Assembly: GCA_023055425.1 (NCBI GenBank)
Contig: JALGPY010000006.1
Span: 89,563,935-89,627,934, forward strand
Source of the DNA: Linanthus parryae
Taxonomy: Eukaryota; Streptophyta; Magnoliopsida; Ericales; Polemoniaceae
DNA: 64,000 nucleotides
Direction: 5' to 3'
This document shows positions 54,741-64,000 of the stretch, in pieces. The notes beneath the pieces were generated by a model. It searched no databases and was not told where the DNA came from. It saw nothing but the letters and a program-made list of their open reading frames with translations. A program made the position numbers and the translations under genes. Every line of letters begins with the position of its first letter. The first letter of the stretch is position 1.

Positions 54741-56040
54741 AATGTCCCAATCTTTCTTGTTAGGTCATGAGAGAGCCTCGGGCACTGTCCTAGGTTCATC
54801 ATATTCCTGCTTAGTGACCATCACGGCCTCCTCTTCGATGTCAAATTGTCGATGGGGTACGCTCACTTGAGCGCTCCTACACAAGGAGGGTTCTTCAGCA
54901 TCATAATCGTATAATGCTCACTAGGCAAGTCACTTCCACTGTTCTCAAGATTCATTGGAACCAATTCCTCTTGGTCAGTTGTGAACTGAGTGTCATCTAG
55001 TGGTTCCGCTTCTTCGTAGAGAATACCATCTCACGTACCTCTCTGTAACTAGGAAAATCTCCCTCGAGAAATTCAACGTATCGCGACTCCATCCCAGTTA
55101 GACTGTCATCCAGCTGTTGCGCTATGAAATACGTAATCCTTTGAGTGCTCTGAGTAACGTATAAAGATGCACTTATTTCCTCTAGCACCCACTTTCCCAT
55201 GGACATGGGAGACGTTACGTACTAGCGGCCGACCCCCATGGCCTAAGGTGACCCAATTCGAGTTGCCTTTTGGTACATATTTCGTTAGGGGTTGTGGATA
55301 CAGACTTGGTGGGCACACGGTTTAGTATTTATGTGGCAGCTATCAATTCGTCTCCCCAATAGAATACAGTCAGATTCAGATTTTCCATCATACTACGCAC
55401 CATCTCTAACAGTGTCATGTTTCTTCTTTCCGCAACACCATTTTGCTGCGGTGTCAAGGGAATAGTCAAATTCCTCACTATTCCTTTTGACTCACAGAGC
55501 TATTTGAATTGCTCAGATAGATACTCACGTCCTCGGTATATCCAAAGAGCCTTAACTCTTTTGTCCAGTTGGTTCTCCACCTCTTGTAGGAACTTTCTGA
55601 AGCACTCTAGTGCCTCTGATTTATGTGACATCAAGTACACACAACCGAAATGAGTGTGATAATCTCATGAATGTGATGAAATAGTGAGCACCTTGTCTAG
55701 ATCTAACATTTAATGGACCGCAACAATCAGAATGAATAATTTGTAAAGGCTTAGTTTCCCTTACTTCTTTACTGAACGATTTGCGTTTGACCTTCCCTGC
55801 AAGGCAAGACTCACATACATGAAAGTTTATCTTGGACCTATTTCCAAGTAGGCATGCCTTCGCTAGCATGTTCATCATATTCTGACCTTTATGTCCCAAT
55901 CTAGCATGCCTTCTACTAGAATCAATCCAATCACTAGAAGATGTAGTGAATGAACAAGAATCATAAATATCGCCAATTCTAGGACCAATAATTTCTAAGT
56001 AAAATAGACCACGAGAAATGTAACTAGTTCCCAAAAACGA
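54741..56040 (-). pseudogene. Copia element 5 integrase, broken
   Basis: At 56034-55621: RHARLGHKGQNMMNMLAKACLLG (pre-integrase), CESCLAGKVKRKSFSKEV (zinc Cys pair) and PLQIIHSDCCGPLNVRSRQGAHYF (first catalytic Asp in HSDCCGP). Then decayed core text, LTPQQNGVAERRN-like remnants near 55430-55460, and C-terminal RNKCIFIRYSEHSKDY and FLEGDFPSYREV (55318-54997). Multiple frameshifts. Confidence 0.85.
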
Positions 56041-56470
56041 ATTGCCATAAAACAGTTTGGCAACTCTACCCTAAAAAAAAAGTTTATAATCAGAATCCAA
56101 ATGTCTAGAAACTGAAACTAAGTTCTTGCTTGCATCAGGAGCGTATATAACGTCCTGAAGAACAAGTGCTCTCCAGACCTCATCTTCAGCTGATATGTTC
56201 CAATTTCCACTACATCACTTAAGGAGTTGTTCCCCATGTACACTCTTCTACTTCCCACTGGTACTCGCCTATAATTCGTGCATGCGTCTCGATCACACGC
56301 TAGGTGGTTGCTTGCACCTGAATCCACAACCCACAAATGAGTTGAATCAGCAATAACTTGAGTTATAACATAACTGTAAGAGTTTGGATTATGGCATACA
56401 TTTGGCTCGGCACAAGCACGAGCAAAGTGACCCTTCTTTTGGCAGTTAAAGCACAAGACCCTTTCCAAGT
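56041..56470 (-). pseudogene. Copia element 5 zinc knuckle and protease
   Basis: The knuckle CFNCQKKGHFARAC is an intact CCHC, followed by HLWVVDSGASNHLACDRDAC (DSG active site) and RRVYMGNNSLSDVVEIGTYQL. The order zinc knuckle then protease is as in copia gag-pol. The frame is lost after LMQART near 56118. Confidence 0.9.
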
Positions 56471-57191
56471 TTCTAGCTCTTTGGCTCTCCTTTCCACAAG
56501 TCCCTTTATTGATCTTAGGATTTTTCCCCCAGGGGGTTTCCCTTTTCCTTTGACATTCGTATCCATCTTCCTCCAGTTTCCACGCGCCTTATGCGTCTTG
56601 GGAAGAGGATTTTCTGCCAATAACACCTCATTGTTGGACTTGGCAACCTCGATTCGCTCACTTTCTAAAAGTAGGTGAAGTTTGACATCCTCAAACGTTT
56701 TAACATCTGCATTATGGGTCATCTTCTTTTTTCATGTGATCCCATGTGCGTGGCAGAGATCGCCGTACCGCTTGCACTTGCTGTTCATTGGATAAGTTCG
56801 GTCTGGCTGCTATGAGCTCTATGATCATGAAGGACATAGCCCTCAAATGCTGCGTCATTGAGTGTTCTGGCTTCTCACTATAAGAATCGAAAGTCATCCT
56901 CGAGACTCTCATCTTAGTGACAGAAGTGGATCCATATTTTCTTTTAATTGATTCCCACATTTCCTTTGCAATGGCAGAATTTTCGAACTCACGGATGAGA
57001 TCATCTTCCATCATACAAAGAAGATTATAACATGCCTTCCTATCCGCCACCTCCCACTTTTGAAAGGCAGCGAGGTGGCGCTCATGATCCTCCAAGGTCT
57101 CATCCTCATCTATGATGGGTTCGGTCCTTTTTGTCTGGAGATGTTCAGAAAAATCTATGTCTACATGTAGTACATAGCACGACGGCTCCAC
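56471..57191 (-). pseudogene. Copia element 5 gag
   Basis: LAAFQKWEVADRKACYNLLCMMEDDLIREFENSAIAKEMW is the UBN2 region of copia gag (57191-56712), with YGSTSVTKMRVSRMTFDSYS and LRAMSFMIIELIA. After a shift near 56715 comes the basic linker (TFEDVKLHLLLESERIEV, RGNWRKMDTNVKGKGKPPGGK), leading into the CCHC knuckle. Confidence 0.88.
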
Positions 57192-58992
57192 ATATCGTAA
57201 TTGTCCCCATTAAGCTTTACAGCTTTAGCATAATAAACGATGAGACTAGATGATTTCGACACTACTGAAAATATGAGACAAAGTGGAAGTTCATTACTCG
57301 CACTTAGTTTTAGCTCCTAATTAACATGTGGCATCGATTAAAATTTAATAGTTCCTCACAAGGACTCCACCAAAACCTAGCGTATGTCCTAGGAATAAAA
57401 TCTCGTCACTTATGATTCCCTATCAATTTTAATCATGTCTACTCATGTGAGCTATTTGGGTTTAGTTCTTTAGCATCCGAGGTTATACAGTTATATCCAA
57501 TCACACGCAGTTATAACATAGAACAAGCATAAGCATAAATAATGCAATGGATGTGGCCCCTAAGGTTCACTCCCACTACTGGGAATATTTCTTGAGAAAA
57601 TCTTGAACTTCATCTCTTTCCATCTCGCCTATCTCGAGGACGCCATTCTTGAGGTTCTTTAGATCGTCTATTTACTCCATGCACCTTGCGCCATGTCTCT
57701 TGGTTTGGTCACATCTCTTGAAGCTTATATCTTCAATTTTCACTAAAAATATTATTTCAAATAAGAAGAACCTCTAAAGAGTATATTTAGATGAGAAGAG
57801 AAGACAATAGAGTATGTAGAGAGGCACGACACGCATACCGTATTTTATTCGATTACAAATTCAAAACCAAAACCAAAACAAAAAGTAAACATCCACATAT
57901 ATTCCACATCCATGCATCAAACAATCCCATTCAACGCACAACATTATGTAAAACAGTAATATAAACATACAAAAATTTTCTGGAAATTTTCAGATTTAAA
58001 TACTAATTACTGAAAATTAATAAGCAATAATGTAGTCACCCTAAATGATCAAAAATTGCTCCAAACCACCTAAGTTCTCACCACCTATGATAGACAGTAG
58101 GGTAAAATTACCTAAGTCTTTAGAAAAAAATTGGGCTCAAAACAGTGTGTTTATGGTCGTCTAATTGCTTCGAGAAGTGTGCTAAACACAAATTAATTAA
58201 TATAGAAATCAACAAAAATTTCCGTATTTTCAAAAATTATGAAAAACTATCAAAAAAATGGTACATATAATTCTGAGTATATAAAAGTAATGACGAAAAA
58301 TGACGGCGGGAGGAGGCCGCATGGGCATGCATGCGCCGCCTGCGCGTGGCGCGTTTGCTTCCGCCACGTGCCATCAGTGGGTGGCTGCGACGTCAACATG
58401 TGCGACATGGCACGCCACACCATCACTTATGCTGACTAGGCTGCCACGTCATCGACCACGTGGATGCTCCCCAACGCCACGTCAGCACCAGCTGACGTGT
58501 CACTTCAATGTCAGCGTGCCATGTCAGCCCCATGGCCACGTCTGCAGCCGCCGCTGCCCTTCGGCACGTGGAGGCGGCGTCAGCGGCATGTGGCCGCGCG
58601 TGTGGAGGCTGCGTTAGTGGCGTGTGGGGACCACGCGCCACCTTCCTGTGCTCCGTTTCCGATGATGCTTATACTGTTGGAATTGTCTTTTCGTCCTGAT
58701 CCCAATTTTGTATAAAAAGTCCAATTTTAACAACTTTGAAAAATCTTGATTTAATAATCAGATCAAAACAGTCCACATTAATATAGTTCCGAATATTTAA
58801 AGAGGCATAACTTTCTCTATGTTTGTCCAAAAAATATGATCTTTATATTTTTGGAATCCTCATGAAAAATACTATACAATCAATCATATTAGATTCGCCT
58901 ACTGATTATGGAAAAATACAAACTCGAGTTTCTATAGAAAGTACGGGTTTAGACTACGAGGCTCGAAAACAATCTTAGGGCTCTGATCACAA
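57192..58992 (-). other. Copia element 5 leader with PBS and GC-rich ACGT cluster
   Basis: About 1.8 kb between the 5' LTR and gag, long for copia. The PBS is degenerate (reverse strand GTGATCAGAGC, forward 58980-58990). The interval 58300-58640 is GC-rich, with eight ACGT cores (CCACGTG at 58364, GACGTC 58388, CCACGTC 58443, CCACGTGG 58456, CCACGTC 58477, GACGTG 58494, CCACGTC 58536, GCACGTGG 58564). The overlapping ORFs on both strands there are compositional artefacts. Confidence 0.65.
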
Positions 58993-59405
58993 TGTAAACA
59001 CATAATAAAGCGGGAGAGTTATGTGTTACCTCTTCTCCTAAGCTCCTAGCACAGTGGATGATCGTTGATTGCTTGCTTTCACGTACCACAATCTTGCTCC
59101 CACTGGTCTAGTGAAAATCTCAAGGACGAACAGTGTGATCCACCCCACGTTCCACACAATTTGGATGCATAAGTTAGAGAGAGAGGCTAGGGTTCCTTGA
59201 GTTATCTTTGATCAGCACATGATCTCTATACAGTAGTCTAATATGTGTTCTGAATTATGTAGGACGTTGTCTCCTTATACAGACAGAACTTCTATGCAGT
59301 TTGTAAAATAACCCCCTAGGATTTTGTGCCTTATTGCAGTTAACCCAATAAGGTTTTTTCTAATTACACGTGCATCCCACATGGGCGCACCATATAATTC
59401 TAACA
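58993..59405 (-). repeat. Copia element 5, 5' LTR (413 bp)
   Basis: The reverse strand runs TGTTAGAATTATATGG ... TTATTATGTGTTTACA, matching 51608-52028 with scattered differences and indels. The outer flanks (left 'aatca', right 'gcttg') do not form a TSD, so the two ends may have been shuffled or mutated. Confidence 0.9.
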
Positions 59406-59610
59406 GCTTGTTTGATGGTTGTGTAAGATAATTAATTAGGTTATGTGGCATGATATAATTGGTATTTTATTGACCAATAATTTATCTCCATTTTCATTTT
59501 CTTTAATCCTCATGCATGAGTTCTAAGAGGTCTTATGTAAGTGTTTCACCCAATTTGACAATTTCATGCTGCAATTTCAATTTCTATCTTCTTTCATTCG
59601 TTATCTCAAC
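59406..59610 (+). mobile_element. Copia element 6, 5' LTR (about 0.2 kb)
   Basis: Sequence preceding a perfect PBS and ending CTCAACA. AT-rich with a pyrimidine-rich leader (TTCATTCGTTATCTCAACA). The start near 59413 (TGATGGTTG) is a guess because no second LTR was found. Confidence 0.5.
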
Positions 59611-59614
59611 ATGG

Positions 59615-59626
59615 TATCAGAGCCTC
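59615..59626 (+). other. Primer-binding site of copia element 6
   Basis: TGGTATCAGAGC, perfect initiator-tRNA complement, shortly after the LTR end; position approximate within a few bases. Confidence 0.85.
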
Positions 59627-60836
59627 TTGTTCATTAGTCGACGGTGCCTAATTGTTGGTTGAAGAATGTGGGTTGTCTCTGTATGTCGATCTTGCATGAT
59701 GTGGTTAATAGCAGAGTTTATACTTATGAAGTCATGGCACTTGATGATGATCCAAGTGTTTCGCAATCCAGAATCACCGTTAATTTTGGTTTGCGGGGAG
59801 AATTGGATGGATATTTCTCGTCCTTTCTTCATAACTCAGACTCACCATGTATGGTTTTGGTTTCTCAAGTTTTTTCTTGTGGAAATTTTTAGTATGATAC
59901 ACATATATGATCGTTTCTGTTGAAGCTAAGAAGAATATGGATTTTTATCATTGTTGTGTGATTTTGGATCATGATAAGAATTCAGTGTTGTTTCCATTAT
60001 GGAAAGGTTGTGATTGAATGATTATTGAACTATATGTGTAAGGAGATTGCATCTAGTATTGTGTTACTTGTGTACTATAAAACAACTAAGGGCATGTGGT
60101 TTGATTTAGTTAAATGTTTTCCTTAGAAGAACCATCCAAAACTATATCAACACAATTAGTGCCATTGTTGTGTTAAAACCAAGTAACCCGGCTGTCAGAG
60201 TTTATTTTCCGACGTTGAAGTCATTGTAAGATAAATATTATAATTATAAAAACAAAACTATGAATTCTTGTAGAGTATTGCAGAACAACAATTGAAACAT
60301 TTTGTGAATGAAATAAAAAGCATCAACATTGGCACATTATGAAATTTTTTATGGGTTTAAATGCCAACTACACGTGAGTTATAGATCAAGAGTTGCTCAT
60401 GGATCCATTGCATATGAATTGTGCAGTAAAACATCCACTAAGCTATCGGTGGTACTGATTGTGCTGCTATGTCCACTAAGGCAATCACACACAACAAGTA
60501 AAATAACATGAAGTATACATCCATGTATTCTAATGCATACAACCTCTGCAGTCTTGTGGTCATCACGACAATGCAAGATAGAACTAAAGCTAAAATAAAA
60601 GAGCGTTTCATCAACAAGAAGATAGGGTGTAATGTTGCAGCTTCACAAGGAAATCTTAGATTCAAACTCGCATGCCATCACTGTGGTGGAACTACACATA
60701 TAAAAGCCAAATGTCAGAAGTTGCATGGTTATCAAGCTAATTTTAAGAATAAGTTTCAAGCACATAATGTTGTTAGCAACACTACCTTCAGTATTAGATC
60801 TTCTACAGATGAACCATTTTAATCTCACAAACATTG
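59627..60836 (+). pseudogene. Copia element 6 gag remnant with CCHC knuckle
   Basis: Decayed text; the recognisable part is LACHHCGGTTHIKAKCQKLHGYQANFKNK (60660-60760), an intact CCHC knuckle with the Gly-Tyr tail seen in copia gag. Upstream, 59644-59892 shows only weak similarity and no clear capsid core. Confidence 0.65.
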
Positions 60837-61059
60837 TCTCATTATATGAAGCAATATATCAATACACATATCTAATAATCTGCTCACGGAGGAGCTAGTC
60901 CCAAAAACCCTACTTCCATGTCACCCACTCAAAGTCCTCATAGCAATTAGTCAAATTCGATGAAAGTCTTTTGCGGCCAAAGGAGACTCTATATACAATC
61001 AACACTTTATGGGAAGGGTTCTGATTTTTTCATTATTCTCTGGATGTCCACAATTCCAT

Positions 61060-62110
61060 GAAACAAACATGGATAATTGATAATGGTGCCTCATGCCACA
61101 TGTGCCATGATCTGAATATTTAGACCAATACTAATTTGTTAGAGATGTATTTGTGTATTTTTTTCAATGGGACGAAGGTGAAGGTTTCTCACGCAAGAGT
61201 TACACAAGTCACTCCTACCCTTTAGTTACATAGAGTATTGTACATCCCCAAAGTTTAATTTAATCTTATTTCCATGACATAATTGGTTAAGCTGATTTGT
61301 ATGTTATGCAGAGAAGTGCCAGATACTGAGTGCTAGTAAAAAGAAGATTATGGAATAAGGGAATAAAATTAATTGCTTACAGCAACTGAAACCAACAAAG
61401 AATCACATATTTTCTTGTGGTGCTCTTTCCAACCTAAATCACCATGCTCTAACTAGACTTGGAATCAAATTTTGGATCACTTTTCTGATGTGAAATTGAA
61501 GTGGATGGTGTTGCAAGTTAATTATGTCATGGATAATTTTCAATGTGAGATATGTTCACATGCTAAATAAAAGAAGTTACATTACATAAAATATTGGCAT
61601 AATGGTGAAAAAGAGTCTTATTTTGGTACATTGTGACATTTGGGGGCCTTATAAGTTTTCCTCATATTCAAGACACATGCACTTTCTTACTTTGGTTGAT
61701 AATTGCATAAGAATAATGTGGCTTTGCGTGCACGTTCACAAATTAAAAGTACAAAATATTGTACCTCAATTAACGCAATGATTGAGAATCAAACCAAAGC
61801 TAAGATACATAATATAAGGAGTCGTCAAACTAAAAAAATTTCTTTGGTAGGTTTCATGTTGGTGACTCGCTCTAACTACAAGTGCATGATTGTCGGTGTA
61901 GTAATAATCTAAAATCACCAGTTAATATCCTACTTAAAGGACCAAGTGTCTTCTTATCTATTTCATGTCTCAAAAATATTTAATACATGATGTAGAGAAT
62001 AACTAGAACAATTATTTAGTGAAAAGGTAAAGGTGAATATAACAAATGCTCCGAGAAATATGGATAGAAAGTACTAGGACTTCCTCATTGGGGAACTAGA
62101 TCAACTTTTT
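61060..62110 (+). pseudogene. Copia element 6 protease and integrase remnant
   Basis: TWIIDNGASCHMCHDLNI (about 61070-61120) is the protease site with DSG changed to DNG. Pre-integrase text follows (FQCEICSHAK, near 61540), then integrase-like 'LVHCDIWGPYKFSS' spread across frames near 61615-61660, and DFLIGELDQLF near 62080. Strongly mutated; RT and RNase H are not seen. Confidence 0.6.
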
Positions 62111-63576
62111 TGTGTTTTTCCTATAGTCTATGACCGTTCTATACTAACGAGGAAGAGTGTGTGAACAGTGAGGTCGCTACCCCCAAACAAGTGGCTGTAT
62201 GTGATTGCAGAAAATAATAATAATGAAATTAAGAATAAAAAGTCTTAATCAATTTATGGAGAAAAATAGGCAATCTCGTAGATCACCTAGGGCTGTAAAC
62301 AACTTCCGGATAATCTGAGTAACACGTTCATTACGTTCTAACTAAGTAGGATAATAGCACTGACCATATCATGTCGGTCTTAGGTCATTCTACTTAACAG
62401 TTCACCTAGGGTCCTATCGGTCCACCTACATTTACCGATCCGTTCTAGTAAGCTCTCTACTGTTATGATTACGGGTCATCTCGATTCACCGTTTCACGCA
62501 AAAATATACTAATCCTACTGAATCTACCCTCACATGTCAATCCTAACACCTCTCCTTTCAGTCTTAGTGATACGGGATTGTTGTTCATGTCTCATCCTAA
62601 CTAGTTAGATTCACTCTCGTGCTATCGCTAGCTAAGTAACGGTTCCGGTTAATTACTCCATTCTCAATAATATTTTAAGAAGTGCATGAACAATTATATT
62701 AGAAAACTAATCAACTTCAAGCATGAATTACTCCTACGAATGAAACCCTAATTTATGAACATTAGATATTCTTATAAATGTGTCAATAGTTCAGGATTAC
62801 TAACGATAATCAACACTTAGAAATGATTCAGTAAGAAGAAAACATCAACGCATGAAACTGGATAAATGTGGAAAGGTATCGTGTACATCAAACCCTAGGA
62901 TCACATAGTGAGATGCTTAGCTATGTGAATTCTGCTACTCATAGTATCTAAAGCAATCAAATAGAGTTTCTCCATATGAAAGGATAAAGAAAAGATGAAG
63001 AAATCAAACGGAAAAGCTTCAATGGTGATCTCGTGTTCTTCGTCTCCTTCTTCCTTTGATATTTCTCCAAACCTACGTGAATAAAAGAAGTTTTCTCATA
63101 AAAGACTTCTAAATTGATTTTATATGTTGGCCAAAATGTTTCCAAAACAAGCCCTCAAAATAAATTTGATACACTGATGGACCTGCCAATCGAACGATTG
63201 GACTATAAACCAATAATACGATTGGAACAGAGAGGGCATACGGTTGCTTTTAATTCAGAAATTGGACTTGGCTAACTTCTTTCAATCGTACGATTTTAGT
63301 TGCCAATCCTACGATTTCAGTTGCCAATCGTACGATTGCCTTCAACGCTCCATTGATTTTTCTTCATTCTTACTCCTCATGTCTCGTCTTCAATTCCAAA
63401 CACCATTCTCGAGTCTTTAATCATTCTGAAGCTCGTTTTCTCCTCTCCACTTGATCCCCAATGTACTTTTCCTGTAAAAAAAAACACGAAACAATCCTTT
63501 GCAATCAAATGTGACAAAATAACGTAAATTACTGCGACAAACGCCCGGATTATCAATAACACATGAAAGTGTGTGA
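62111..63576. other. Non-coding interval without recognised gene
   Basis: About 1.5 kb with no supported ORF or RNA. 62395-62660 is a diffuse block rich in 'CCTACC/CTAAC' words of unknown origin. The palindrome array at 63187-63345 is listed separately. Confidence 0.5.
63187..63345. repeat. CAATCGTACGATTG-like palindrome array
   Basis: Variants at about 63188 (CAATCGAACGATTG), 63211 (CAATAATACGATTG), 63284 (CAATCGTACGATTT), 63306 (CAATCCTACGATTT) and 63327 (CAATCGTACGATTG, perfect 14-bp palindrome). The last three share the 21-bp unit 'ttgCCAATCGTACGATTtcag'. Confidence 0.85.
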
Positions 63577-64000
63577 TGTAGGTGTAAACAGGTATATAGA
63601 TACTTTAGAAGGGGGGTTGAATAGAGTATGCTAGCTTTTTCCAAAACACAAAGTTTTTAAAACTTAAGTAGAGCAAACTATTGATATCTCAAAGCTTTGA
63701 AAAGGATTTGAGAAGCTTGAAGATATAGCAACAGAATATAGAGGCTCCAGAGCTTTGAGACTTTTAAGCTCCAAATCTTTGAAAATTCCAATATGAACTG
63801 AAAGTAAATGCACCAAAAGTATATAGCAGATACACAGAGATTTTACAGAGTTCATTCACAATTGGACCTAGTCTCTTCCTGAGGGATCTAATCCCTCCAG
63901 GATTCAAACACAACTTCTTATCAATCACCCAGATTTAGCCCTAAATCTCAAGCCTAAGTGAGCTACCTTACACTTATACAGCTTGTGGTTCCCAACCTAT
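63577..64000 (-). mobile_element. Sirevirus-family LTR, reverse, running off the window
   Basis: Reverse-strand text matches the 3' half of the LTRs at 7526 and 16114: CATACTCTATTCAACC with poly-C, TTTGAAA..TTTCAAAG units, 'GAGGGATTAGATCCCTCAGG', and GATTGATAAGAAGTTG. It ends CACCTACA at 63577. No PBS lies beyond the end, so this is a 3' LTR or a solo LTR; the rest is outside the window. Confidence 0.82.

Noticed and set aside
58239..58715. Overlapping ORFs in the GC-rich copia leader
   Set aside because: Composition-driven Pro/Ala/His/Arg peptides without domains, in three frames of both strands.
51608..59405. A target-site duplication for copia element 5
   Set aside because: Flanks 'aatca' and 'gcttg' do not match; the element is supported by paired LTRs, PBS, PPT and coding order instead.

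Overview
The window reads as nuclear DNA of a large, repeat-rich plant genome. The evidence is one intron-containing plant-specific gene (a filament-like plant protein, FPP, with the MDKRSWPWKKK N-terminus), several Ty1/copia retrotransposons primed from the plant initiator-Met tRNA site (TGGTATCAGAGC), a Ty3/gypsy element of the Tat type, hAT-type MITEs and long microsatellites. A core eudicot is likely; species and even order cannot be fixed from sequence alone. No bacterial-type operon, CRISPR array or rRNA gene was seen.

Layout. 1-3060: a possible reverse-strand exon at the very edge, a GA microsatellite, two hairpin MITEs (1028-1418, 2618-2987) and a TA/CA microsatellite. 3061-17330: a scrambled cluster of one Sirevirus-like copia family. 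Forward gag is followed by an inverted LTR, forward RNase H, a third ORF and a forward LTR; then comes an opposite-strand block carrying gag C-terminus, protease, integrase and RT; then forward RNase H, a second copy of the third ORF (its 3' region split by a foreign solo LTR with TSD TGAAT) and another LTR. A palindromic 14-mer TTCAAGGCCTTGAA peppers this family. 17331-21120: a reverse-strand copia remnant whose RT is cut by the cluster and by a hAT MITE with TSD TTGATGGT. 21122-22056: two short TIR-type elements.

22400-30900: the FPP gene, forward strand. It has a 5' UTR intron and five coding exons encoding about 1073 residues, and it is the only confident host gene. 30965-36270: MITE, poly-G tract, an unclassified TE remnant, a reverse-strand copia remnant with a 1.36-kb LTR, and an old gypsy LTR-like piece. 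36280-49014: a forward copia element split by an 8.15-kb gypsy/Tat element (38941-47090, TSD ACCAT, LTRs with about twenty substitutions). 49194-50660: a short LTR, and a hAT element (TSD GTAAAACA) inserted in another MITE. 51608-59405: a nearly complete reverse-strand copia element with 0.42-kb LTRs. 59406-62110: a decayed forward copia. 62110-63576: no gene recognised, but an array of CAATCGTACGATTG-like palindromes. 63577-64000: another reverse-oriented LTR of the Sirevirus family running off the window.

All transposon coding regions seen here carry stops, frameshifts or lost catalytic residues, so none looks autonomous. I found no convincing new multi-gene system. The most unusual items are the inverted Sirevirus mosaic, the family-wide palindrome that also sits inside coding sequence, the fused RNase H domains of the gypsy element and its hairpin-repeat 3' region.
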